Shown: piece after piece, positions 23,436-31,025 of the stretch
Numbering within the stretch: position 1 is the stretch's first letter
Layout of the letters: the number at the start of each line of letters is the position of its first letter
Assembly: GCA_002315565.1 (NCBI GenBank)
Contig: DCHD01000043.1
Location: forward strand, 1,071-38,193
Source: Solobacterium sp. UBA1761
GTDB lineage: Bacteria; Bacillota_I; Bacilli_A; Erysipelotrichales; Erysipelotrichaceae
Direction: 5' to 3'
DNA: 37,123 bases
Program-made: the position numbers and the translations under genes
Notes under the pieces: model-generated
The model's database searches: none
What the model was told of the DNA's origin: nothing
What the model saw: the letters and a program-made list of their open reading frames with translations, nothing else

Positions 23436-24860
23436 ATGGAAAAATTACTGTCTCAACTTATTGAATCAGATTATCCTGATATTCTGATCAAAGATATAAA
23501 AACAAACTCAAGGCTTATTGAACCAGGCGATCTTTTTGTCTGCATCAACGGTAAGGTTGACCGTCATGAATACATCCCTTTTGCAATAGAAAAAGGTGCT
23601 GTATGTATTATCGGCTCAAAAGATATAAAAACTTCTGTTCCTTATATCAGAGTTGAAAACCCTGACGCCATTCTTGATGAACTCTATTCAAAATTCTATG
23701 ACTATCCGCAGAATAAACTCAAACTTATTGGAGTTACAGGAACAGACGGCAAGACTTCAACTACAACCATCATTCAGACGCTTATCGGTGATGATATCTG
23801 TGGTTACATTGGCACAAACGGTTATTCCTGCAGATTCTTCAAAAGAGATACCGACAATACTACTCCAGGAAAGGAAACTCTATACAGAATTCTTTATGAG
23901 TTTGCCTGCTCAGGAATGAAGTATGTAGCAATGGAGGCGAGCTCAGAAGCATTCTTCTACAACCGACTTGACCATATAAGGTTCCATACTTCCGGTTATA
24001 CCAATATTGATTCCGAACACCTCAATACTCATAAGACTCTTGAAAACTATATTGCCTGCAAATCAATGTTGTTTGCACAGACCGACAATTATTCTATTCT
24101 CAATTCTCATGACTTACATTTCAACGAGATGAAGAAAACTGCTTCAAAGCCTCTTACATATGGCTTCAATGAAACAGATGATCTCTATATCAAAAACATA
24201 GAGTCCTATCCTAACAGATCAGTATACAATTTTGTCTTTGAAGGTAAAGAACATATCATAAATACAAAACTTCTGGGAAAATTCAATGCGGAAAACCTGG
24301 CATGTGCCATGCTGATTCTTCTTTCAATGGGATTCAAAGAAGAATGGCTTTTAAAGAATGTTGAAAACATCAATATTCCGGGAAGAATGGATGTGATTGA
24401 TCTGGGACAGAACTTCCACTGTATCGTGGATTATGCCCATACTCCTAACGGATTAACAAGACTATTTGAATTTGTTAAAACACTCGATATCAACAGAGTT
24501 ATATCTGTCTCCGGACAGGCCGGTGAAAGAGATGCTTCCAAACGAAAATATGTCGGCAAAATAATTGCCGACAATTCCGATAAAGTATTCTTTACATATG
24601 AAGATCCACGTCATGAGGATGTCAATCACATCATCGATGACATGTGCGAACTTATTAAAGATTACGATAACTACGAACGTATCCTTGACAGACACGATGC
24701 CATCAAAGCAGCTATTGATTACGCAAAACCAAACGACCTTGTTCTCATCTTGGGAAAAGGAAGTGAAGATGGCAACTACATTGGTGATGAATGGGTATAC
24801 TTCGTAGATAACAAGGAAGCTGAAAAAGCTATCCTAGATCGTCTTTGTAATAATCATTAA
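23436..24860 (+). CDS. murE: MurE-like UDP-N-acetylmuramyl peptide ligase
   Basis: ATP-dependent Mur ligase of 474 residues that adds the third amino acid to the peptidoglycan stem peptide. Seen: MurE-type N-terminal domain (SRLIEPGDLFVCING, HEYIPFAIEKGA), ATP loop GVTGTDGKTSTT (99-110), MEASSEA, NIDSEHLNTH, GKFNAENLACA, PGRMDVI, DYAHTPNGL, and a C-terminal specificity region EDPRHED. Diaminopimelate-adding enzymes usually have DNPR and lysine-adding ones DNP(A/D/N), so the amino acid used is uncertain. I chose the ATG at 23436, since the in-frame ATG at 23421 lies upstream of the -10 box. The 3' end overlaps the convergent CBS gene by 32 bp. Confidence 0.88.
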   Translation: MEKLLSQLIESDYPDILIKDIKTNSRLIEPGDLFVCINGKVDRHEYIPFAIEKGAVCIIGSKDIKTSVPYIRVENPDAILDELYSKFYDYPQNKLKLIGVTGTDGKTSTTTIIQTLIGDDICGYIGTNGYSCRFFKRDTDNTTPGKETLYRILYEFACSGMKYVAMEASSEAFFYNRLDHIRFHTSGYTNIDSEHLNTHKTLENYIACKSMLFAQTDNYSILNSHDLHFNEMKKTASKPLTYGFNETDDLYIKNIESYPNRSVYNFVFEGKEHIINTKLLGKFNAENLACAMLILLSMGFKEEWLLKNVENINIPGRMDVIDLGQNFHCIVDYAHTPNGLTRLFEFVKTLDINRVISVSGQAGERDASKRKYVGKIIADNSDKVFFTYEDPRHEDVNHIIDDMCELIKDYDNYERILDRHDAIKAAIDYAKPNDLVLILGKGSEDGNYIGDEWVYFVDNKEAEKAILDRLCNNH

Positions 24861-25551
24861 GAATTTTGAGAATGTCCCAGGCAGTAAACAGGCCCAGGAC
24901 TTTTTCATTATAGCGGCCGTTTTCTGTTACAAATACACAATGTGTTTTTTCGTTGTTGCCGAAATTGGTAAAGAACTGATCTATAACGCTCTGCAGTTTG
25001 GTATCTTTGTTTACAAACAGAAGCTTTTCTTTAGAAGATTCTATAGAGATATATTCTTTAACATCAGAAAACTTTATTTCATCATAGAGATTAACTCTGT
25101 GTTCAACGAGATTTCTGATTACTTCACTTGTCAGAACACCGCACAATAATCCCTCGTCATAAACAGGTATGAATGAATAATTCTTTTCGTTCATTATCTT
25201 AAGTGTTTCAAGTATTGAATCATTTACTGTAACAGAAAAGATATTTTTGTTTGCTTTTTCAAGAGCCTTTTTAGGATATTTAACAAAATCAACTATTCTT
25301 TCAAGCTTTTCAATAAGTTCATCTGTGAAATCAGCATACTTGTTGTCAAGTATCTGATGAGAAAGATCATTTCTCTTGTTTCGACAATAATCAATGAAAG
25401 TAAATTCTGAGTAGTATGGATATATCCTTTTATCTCTTAATTCAACTGACTTAGCATAAAATGACTCGTTGTCAAAAGACGAGCCATTTTTGTTAAGAGT
25501 CAGGTTTTCAAGTTCAAGGAAAAGTTCCCTGAATCTGGCCTGATTATTCAT
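24829..25551 (-). CDS. HEPN-like region fused to a CBS domain pair
   Basis: Protein of 240 residues. The N-terminal ~90 residues are helical and contain FIDYCRNKRNDLSHQ with Arg60-x4-His65, the spacing of the RNA-cutting motif of HEPN domains. Residues ~95-235 form two CBS domains (VNDSILETLKIMNEKNYSFIPVYDEGLLCGVLTSEVI; DTKLQSVIDQFFTNF...VFVTENG...VLGLFTAWDIL), which usually bind adenosine nucleotides. A nucleotide-controlled RNA-binding or cutting role is possible but inferred only. The start overlaps the pheT stop as TAATG, so it is co-transcribed with pheST, and its 3' end overlaps convergent murE. Confidence 0.72.
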   Translation of the reverse strand: MNNQARFRELFLELENLTLNKNGSSFDNESFYAKSVELRDKRIYPYYSEFTFIDYCRNKRNDLSHQILDNKYADFTDELIEKLERIVDFVKYPKKALEKANKNIFSVTVNDSILETLKIMNEKNYSFIPVYDEGLLCGVLTSEVIRNLVEHRVNLYDEIKFSDVKEYISIESSKEKLLFVNKDTKLQSVIDQFFTNFGNNEKTHCVFVTENGRYNEKVLGLFTAWDILKILNDYYKDDLG

Positions 25552-27947
25552 TATCGCTGATTTGCGTTGAACATTCTGTTTAATTCTTCAACGACTTTTG
25601 TGTGAAGTTTGTTTACTTCTTCAGCAGTTAGTGTAGCTTCTAAAGATTCATAGACAATTGTGAAAGAAATTGATTTCTTTCCTTCAGCAATATGTTCACC
25701 TTTATAGATATCAAATACTTCTACTGATTTAACCATCTTTCCGCCGGACTTCTTTATAGCTTTGATGATAGAAGCAGCAGTTGTTTCATCATCAACAAGT
25801 AAAGACAGGTCTCTTGAAACGGATGGATATCTGTTGATTACAGGAGCTTTTACCTTCTGTGGAGCAATCTCCATCAGTTCATTTAGTGCGATTTCAGCAT
25901 AGTATGCACCAGCGATCTTGATGTCAGAAATGTAGTTTGGATGCATTTTACCAAGTATGGCAATAGTCTTATCGCCAATCTTTAATACACATGACTGATA
26001 TGGATGGAAATGTACAGTATCAAGATCATTTTCTGTAAGATTAATTCTTTCTTTGTGATAGCCGAGTGATTCCAGCATTTCATATACCAGACCCTTTAGA
26101 ACATAGAAATCAGCTTCTACTTTATTATGCAAAGCTTTTGACTCAGAGAAATTACCAGAAAGGATAATGCCGACTCTTTCCCCTTCTTTTTCTTTGGCAT
26201 AAACAGTAGAAATTTCAAACAGATTTACATTCTGGTTACCATGTGCAACGTTATATGCCAGTGATTCAATCATTGAGTTCATCAAAGAATTACGTACATA
26301 CTTTCTTTCTTCTGAAAGTGGTGACTGTAATGCGATCGCTTCACCTAACGGCATACATGCTTCATCAACATGCTTCTGAGAAACCAGAGTATATGAATAT
26401 GTTTCATTCATTCCGTTATCTGTAAACAGATTTCTGATGATTCTTCTTGCAGACTGTACAGGAGTAAGTGCTCCAACAGTCTGTGGCATTTGTGGAAGAG
26501 TAGAAACAAGTGAATCAAAGTCAGTAAGTCTTACGATTTCTTCATCGATATCTTCTCTTATCTTTAAATCAGAAGCACGGCTAGAAGGAATTTCTGTATA
26601 GAACTTGTTTCCTTCTTTTCTTACTTTGAACTGAAGCCTTTCCATAACTCTTACGGCTTCATCAACTGTATATTCTTTACCGATTAAAGCATTAAGATGT
26701 TCAACGGTTTCTTCAATTTCATATGGCTTATAATCAACTTTTCCATATTCAACAGTTTTTTCAAAATCTTTTGCATCAGCGAGTTCAATAAGAAGCTGAA
26801 CTGCTCTATCCATAGCCTTGTTCTGTGATAATGGTTCTAAGCCCTTGGCAAATCTTGCAGCAGCCTCGGTCTGAAGGCCTAAACGGTTTGCTGTACGACG
26901 AATCTGAGCGTGATCGAATAAAGCAGCTTCAATAATAAGACCGGTTGTGTCTTCAAGAATTTTGGTGTTTTCTCCACCCATGATTCCGGCAATACCGATA
27001 GGTTCATTGTTTGAAGTGATCATCAGATCGCCCTTTTCAATTTCATATTCAATTCCATCCAGAGCCATGTATTTACCGGAAAGATCATCTTTGATGGTGA
27101 TTTCACGGTTTGGATTGGTTCTTAAGTCATAGAAATGAAGTGGCTGACCTGTTTCCAGCATTACATAGTTGGAAATATCAACCAGGTTATTGATAGCTTT
27201 TACACCGTTTGCACGAAGGTGATCCTTCATCCATTTAGGTGATTCTTTGATTGTGACATTGTTTACAACCTTACCTAAGAAATGTGTACAGTTAGCTGAT
27301 TCAGAAACAATCTTAAGTGATGATTCTTTACCGATTTCAGCAGCACCTTCATACTCAGGAAGTCTGATTGGTTTATCTAGGATAGCAGCAACTTCTCTGC
27401 ACATGTTGAATACACCAAGACAGTCTGGTCTGTTGGCATAGATAGAAATATCATAGATAGTATCTTCAAGACCCAGTTTTGAAAGAATGTCAGTTTCACC
27501 GATTTCAAATGTATCATCAAGTTCTTCGATACCATTGCGGCTTGGTGAATCTTCAGCAAGCATTTCTTCAGTGATGTTGAGTTCTTTTAATGAACAGAGC
27601 ATTCCGTTAGATGACTGACCCCTGATAACTCCGGCTTTGATTTCACCGCCAGGAAGTTTAGCACCAACCTGAGCTACGATAACCTTTAAACCTTCACGGC
27701 AGTTAGGAGCACCACATACGATATCAAGAACTTCTTTTCCGATATCGACTTTAGTTACGTGAAGATGGTCAGAATCCGGATGATCATGGCATTCAATAAC
27801 TTTACCGACAATAAGGTTTGTACCTAAACCCAGATGTTCTTCCGATTCAACTTCAAAACCAGCTTTTACAAGCTTTTCTTTTATTTCGTCATTGGTAAGA
27901 TCGCTGATATCAACGAAATTACTTAACCAGTTTAAACTAAGTAACAT
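25551..27947 (-). CDS. pheT: Phenylalanyl-tRNA synthetase beta subunit
   Basis: Large subunit of the heterotetrameric PheRS, 798 residues, normal length. Seen: tRNA-binding (EMAP-like) domain at ~40-150 (LIVGKVIECHDHPDSDHLHVTKVD, CGAPNCREG), the B3/B4 editing region (~205-380), the B5 domain (~400-470) and a C-terminal anticodon-binding FDX-ACB domain (NRYPSVSRDLSLLVD...). It starts 10 bp after pheS. Expression follows the phenylalanine T-box upstream of pheS. Confidence 0.98.
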   Translation of the reverse strand: MLLSLNWLSNFVDISDLTNDEIKEKLVKAGFEVESEEHLGLGTNLIVGKVIECHDHPDSDHLHVTKVDIGKEVLDIVCGAPNCREGLKVIVAQVGAKLPGGEIKAGVIRGQSSNGMLCSLKELNITEEMLAEDSPSRNGIEELDDTFEIGETDILSKLGLEDTIYDISIYANRPDCLGVFNMCREVAAILDKPIRLPEYEGAAEIGKESSLKIVSESANCTHFLGKVVNNVTIKESPKWMKDHLRANGVKAINNLVDISNYVMLETGQPLHFYDLRTNPNREITIKDDLSGKYMALDGIEYEIEKGDLMITSNNEPIGIAGIMGGENTKILEDTTGLIIEAALFDHAQIRRTANRLGLQTEAAARFAKGLEPLSQNKAMDRAVQLLIELADAKDFEKTVEYGKVDYKPYEIEETVEHLNALIGKEYTVDEAVRVMERLQFKVRKEGNKFYTEIPSSRASDLKIREDIDEEIVRLTDFDSLVSTLPQMPQTVGALTPVQSARRIIRNLFTDNGMNETYSYTLVSQKHVDEACMPLGEAIALQSPLSEERKYVRNSLMNSMIESLAYNVAHGNQNVNLFEISTVYAKEKEGERVGIILSGNFSESKALHNKVEADFYVLKGLVYEMLESLGYHKERINLTENDLDTVHFHPYQSCVLKIGDKTIAILGKMHPNYISDIKIAGAYYAEIALNELMEIAPQKVKAPVINRYPSVSRDLSLLVDDETTAASIIKAIKKSGGKMVKSVEVFDIYKGEHIAEGKKSISFTIVYESLEATLTAEEVNKLHTKVVEELNRMFNANQR

Positions 27948-27957
27948 AAATTGCCTC

Positions 27958-28983
27958 CTATTTCTTGAATCCGCTTAAGAAACGGACATCATTTGTATAC
28001 AGATCACGGATATCAGTAATACCGTATTTAAGCATAGCCAGTCTTTCAAGACCCACACCAAACGCAAATCCAGTGTATTTCTTTGAGTCAATTCCAGCCA
28101 TTTCGAGTACATTTGGATGAACCATACCTGAACCAAGAATTTCAATCCAGCCTGTTCCTTTACATGTTGGACAGCCTTTACCGCCACATACATGACAGGT
28201 CATATCTACTTCAAAGCTTGGTTCAGTGAATGGGAAATATGAAGGACGGAATCTGATTTTTGCATCTTTCTTGAACAGTTCCTTAATCATAAGTTCAAGA
28301 GTTCCCTTTAAGTCAGCAACAGTGATATTCTCGCCGATTACCAGACCTTCACACTGCATGAACTGATGAGAATGGGTAGCATCGTCATCATCTCTTCTGT
28401 ATACCTTACCAGGACATACAACTTTAATAGGAAGTGAATTTGCCTGCTTTTCAAGTTCTCTCATCTGAATTGCAGTAGTCTGTGATCTTAAAAGATGATT
28501 TACATCGATATAGAATGTATCCTGCATATCTCTTGCCGGATGACCTTCTGGTGTATTTGCTCTTGTGAAGTTATATTCGTCAAGTTCTACTTCTGGTCCT
28601 TCAGCTACGTTATAGCCCATGCCGATAAATACATCTTCTAGTTCTCTTTGAACCAGTGTCAAAGGATGTAATGATCCAATTCTTGGTGTATAGGCATCAA
28701 GAGTCAGGTCAATCTTTTCTTTTTCCAGCTGAGCATTTAGTCCAGCTTTTTTAAGTTCTTCTACTTTACTTTCAAGCAGTTCTGTAACAGCCTGTTTTGT
28801 TTCATTTACTATCTGTCCAAACTTTGGCTTCTCTTCAGGTGTCAGATCTTTCATCATCATCATAAGAGCCTGAATTTTGCCTTTTTTCGACAGATATTCA
28901 AGTCTTAATTCTTCAAGCTGTTCAAGTGTTTCAGCAGCTTCTATGGCTTTAATAGCCTCTTCTTTCATTTGTTTAACGTCCAT
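27958..28983 (-). CDS. pheS: Phenylalanyl-tRNA synthetase alpha subunit
   Basis: Catalytic subunit of PheRS, 341 residues. Seen: N-terminal coiled coil (~1-85), class II motif 2 region (RRDDDDATHSHQFMQCEGL), a CHVCGGKGCPTC cysteine cluster, and motif 3 GFAFGVGLERLAMLKYGI. The open frame continues upstream to 29043, but those 20 codons lie inside the T-box terminator hairpin; the ATG at 28981-28983 with GGAGG just upstream is the real start. Confidence 0.98.
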   Translation of the reverse strand: MDVKQMKEEAIKAIEAAETLEQLEELRLEYLSKKGKIQALMMMMKDLTPEEKPKFGQIVNETKQAVTELLESKVEELKKAGLNAQLEKEKIDLTLDAYTPRIGSLHPLTLVQRELEDVFIGMGYNVAEGPEVELDEYNFTRANTPEGHPARDMQDTFYIDVNHLLRSQTTAIQMRELEKQANSLPIKVVCPGKVYRRDDDDATHSHQFMQCEGLVIGENITVADLKGTLELMIKELFKKDAKIRFRPSYFPFTEPSFEVDMTCHVCGGKGCPTCKGTGWIEILGSGMVHPNVLEMAGIDSKKYTGFAFGVGLERLAMLKYGITDIRDLYTNDVRFLSGFKK

Positions 28984-28989
28984 TTTCCC

Positions 28990-29185
28990 TCCAACAAATA
29001 AAAAGGCGGCAACAAGGGCGCAATTGCGCGGTACCACCTTCATTTTTACTTAAGCTCTTAACGCGAGTAACGTGGCTGATTGGGCCAACTAAGAAGTGAA
29101 TTCACTGACTTTCATATGGAACTTTTTCACCAGTACGTTCCTCTCTTAATACGAATCTTATCAGTTACTACTCTTCTATAAGTAC
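28990..29185 (-). promoter_or_regulatory. T-box riboswitch, phenylalanine (pheST leader)
   Basis: Minus strand contains GGTGGTACCGCG (~29026-29040) within an antiterminator, then a terminator arm and a T-rich run (28996-29003) before the pheS ribosome-binding site. Stem I has AGAGAG and a terminal loop closed by GGAAC/GTTCC. The specifier region reads GTGAATTCAC, with TTC (29100-29098), a phenylalanine codon, directly after GAA. Confidence 0.94.
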
Positions 29186-29191
29186 GTAATT

Positions 29192-29219
29192 ATTATAACT
29201 GATTTAATAGATGTTTCAA
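29192..29219 (-). promoter_or_regulatory. Promoter of the pheST T-box transcript
   Basis: TTGAAA (29214-29219), 16 bp, TATAAT (29192-29197) on the minus strand; the start is expected near 29185. Confidence 0.7.
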
Positions 29220-29225
29220 GTAAAG

Positions 29226-29251
29226 AAAAAGCTCGAAGATAACTTCGAGCT
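29226..29251 (-). terminator. Intrinsic terminator after rplA
   Basis: Perfect 9 bp stem AGCTCGAAG/CTTCGAGCT with a 4-base loop, then TTTTTC on the minus strand. It ends the rplK-rplA transcript 25 bp after the rplA stop; rplJ and rplL do not follow here. Confidence 0.9.
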
Positions 29252-29275
29252 AAATTGGCATTTAATCTGTAATTA

Positions 29276-29953
29276 CTATAGAGCAACTCTGATGCCAGGA
29301 CCCATATTGTTAGAGATAACGATGTTAGTGATGTAGTTACCTTTAACAGCAGCAGGTCTAGCCTTGATTAGTGCACCATATAATGCATTGTAGTTTTCTA
29401 CTAATGCATCAGCTGTGAATGAGCATAAACCGATTGAAGCATTGATGTTACCATCTTTATCAACACGGTAAGTAACCTTACCTTTCTTGATTTCTTCAAT
29501 TGCACCAGCAATGTTCATTGTAACAGTACCAGTTTTAGGGTTTGGCATTAAGCCTTTAGGACCTAATACTTTACCTAATTTACCAAGTGCACCCATCATG
29601 TCTGGTGTAGCAACGATTACGTCGAAATCAGTCCAACCTTTAGCGATTTCGTCGATCATATCCTGTTCACCTACTAAGTCAGCGCCAGCGGCCTTAGCTT
29701 CTTCAGCCTTGGCACCTTTAGCGATAACCAGTACTTTCTGAGTTTTACCAGTTCCGTTTGGAAGAACGATAGCACCACGAATCTGCTGATCAGCATGTCT
29801 TGGGTCTACGTTAAGTCTGAATGATACTCTAACCTGAGCGTCATACTTAACTGTCTTAGTCTTCTGAGCCAGTTCAATAGCTTCTTTAACTTCGTAACGG
29901 TTGTTTCTGTCGAATAAAGATAATGAGTTATTAAAATTCTTTCCGTGTTTCAT
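29276..29953 (-). CDS. rplA: Ribosomal protein L1
   Basis: Forms the L1 stalk of the 50S subunit and can repress its own operon. It is 225 residues. Conserved parts seen: NFNNSLSLFDRN, AIELAQKTKTVKYDAQVRVSFRLNVDPRHADQ, ATPDMMGALGKLGKVLGPKGLMPNPKTGTVT, and the C-terminal NIVISNNMGPGIRV. It lies two bases behind rplK. The leader of the operon has a candidate L1-binding site. Confidence 0.98.
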   Translation of the reverse strand: MKHGKNFNNSLSLFDRNNRYEVKEAIELAQKTKTVKYDAQVRVSFRLNVDPRHADQQIRGAIVLPNGTGKTQKVLVIAKGAKAEEAKAAGADLVGEQDMIDEIAKGWTDFDVIVATPDMMGALGKLGKVLGPKGLMPNPKTGTVTMNIAGAIEEIKKGKVTYRVDKDGNINASIGLCSFTADALVENYNALYGALIKARPAAVKGNYITNIVISNNMGPGIRVAL

Positions 29954-29955
29954 AA

Positions 29956-30372
29956 CTATTCTCCTTCAACCTCGATGCCCATGTTTCTAGCTGTACCAGC
30001 GATGATTCTCATAGCAGCTTCAACGTCGTTAGCGTTTAGATCTGGCATCTTGTACTCAGCGATTTCCTTTAACTGAGCTCTAGTGATTTTTCCAGCTTTA
30101 ACTGTGTTAGGTGTACCAGAAGCTTTCTGAACGCCTGCAGCCTTCTTGATCATGAAAGCAGCTGGAGAAGTCTTTAATACGAAATCAAAAGACTTGTCTT
30201 CGTACGCAGTAATGATTACAGGAACGATGTCGCCATGACGATCCTTTGTCTGATCATTGAATGCTGTACAGAACTGAGGCATGTTAATGCCTGCGCCTGC
30301 TAGTGCTGGACCTGGTTTTGCGCCGCCAGCAGCAAACTGTAGCTTACAAATTTTTGCAACTTTTTTTGCCAT
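29956..30372 (-). CDS. rplK: Ribosomal protein L11
   Basis: Binds the GTPase-associated region of 23S rRNA. It is 138 residues, with the conserved CKLQFAAGGAKPGPALAGAGINMPQFCTAFN N-terminal domain and the C-terminal RNA-binding domain (MPDLNANDVEAAMRIIAGTARNMGI). It is normally preceded by secE-nusG; here an unrelated membrane-protein gene is upstream with a terminator and a new promoter between. AAAGGAG lies seven bases before the ATG. Confidence 0.98.
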   Translation of the reverse strand: MAKKVAKICKLQFAAGGAKPGPALAGAGINMPQFCTAFNDQTKDRHGDIVPVIITAYEDKSFDFVLKTSPAAFMIKKAAGVQKASGTPNTVKAGKITRAQLKEIAEYKMPDLNANDVEAAMRIIAGTARNMGIEVEGE

Positions 30373-30389
30373 TTTTTTCTCCTTTAGCA

Positions 30390-30421
30390 GTGGTTTAACG
30401 TAGTAGTTGCACTACTCCCAC
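30390..30421 (-). promoter_or_regulatory. Probable L1-binding leader of rplK-rplA
   Basis: In the 5' leader, GTGG and CCAC enclose a small hairpin AGTAGT/ACTACT with a GCA loop, with GA on one side and TACGTTAAA on the other. This resembles the L1 stalk-mimic found in L11-L1 operon leaders, where excess L1 represses translation. Structure seen in the sequence; the role is inferred from that family. Confidence 0.6.
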
Positions 30422-30429
30422 GCTTGAAT

Positions 30430-30458
30430 ATTATACACGTTATAATCAATACATGCAA
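30430..30458 (-). promoter_or_regulatory. rplK promoter
   Basis: TTGCAT (30453-30458), 17 bp, TATAAT (30430-30435) on the minus strand, directly behind the T run of the upstream terminator. Confidence 0.75.
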
Positions 30459-30493
30459 TAAAAAACGAAATGATGAGATAACTCTCATCATTT
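30459..30493 (-). terminator. Terminator of the glycosyltransferase-RecX operon
   Basis: Perfect 10 bp stem AAATGATGAG/CTCATCATTT (30468-30493) with a 6-base loop, then CGTTTTTTA on the minus strand. The stop codon of the membrane-protein gene (30492-30494) overlaps the first arm. Confidence 0.85.
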
Positions 30494-31025
30494 ATTGTTT
30501 TCCAGCCTCAATATGTTCATTGAATCTTGAAATATAACTGATTATTACTGCACACCAGATAATCAGATAATTAAACAGATCAAGTGCAATCATATAACTG
30601 ATTGCTTCCCCTTCAAATTCAATGCTGCTTACTTCTGTAGTAAATCCGAATGCACCGGCAATTATAAGACATACAGCAACAGTAGTGATAAGTCTGATGT
30701 TGTTATCTTTACGGTTTAGTCTGCCACCGATGTAAGATACAATAACTGCTGCAAATCCAAGAGCAAAGTTGACTTTATAATCATTGATTAAATTGAGAAT
30801 TACAGGGATCAGCAGCGCAAATGAGAATACAAGGAATACATACTTCAAAAGATTTCCATGAGGAGTCTTGAAGTCATACACAAGATATACAGCTATCATT
30901 GCATACATAAACAGATAAAGGAAAGGAACAATTGATTCATTTGTTGTGCTTAAAACATAGATGTTTGAAACAACTCCTAATAGCGCAAGTATACCTACGG
31001 CAATAATCCAGATTCTGTTTTTCAT
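30492..31025 (-). CDS. Six-helix membrane protein, unknown function
   Basis: Protein of 177 residues with about six hydrophobic segments (roughly 5-26, 32-50, 60-80, 87-105, 112-130, 140-166), short loops and a charged C-terminal tail. I do not recognise a family. The ATG overlaps the stop of the M20 peptidase gene (TAATG), so it is co-translated as the last gene of the operon starting at the glycosyltransferase-RecX fusion. A role near the envelope is possible but nothing in the sequence shows it. Confidence 0.75.
   Translation of the reverse strand: MKNRIWIIAVGILALLGVVSNIYVLSTTNESIVPFLYLFMYAMIAVYLVYDFKTPHGNLLKYVFLVFSFALLIPVILNLINDYKVNFALGFAAVIVSYIGGRLNRKDNNIRLITTVAVCLIIAGAFGFTTEVSSIEFEGEAISYMIALDLFNYLIIWCAVIISYISRFNEHIEAGKQ

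Noticed and set aside
28984..29043. A 20-codon N-terminal extension of pheS
   Set aside because: It lies in the T-box antiterminator/terminator hairpin; GGAGG directly before the ATG at 28983 marks the true start.
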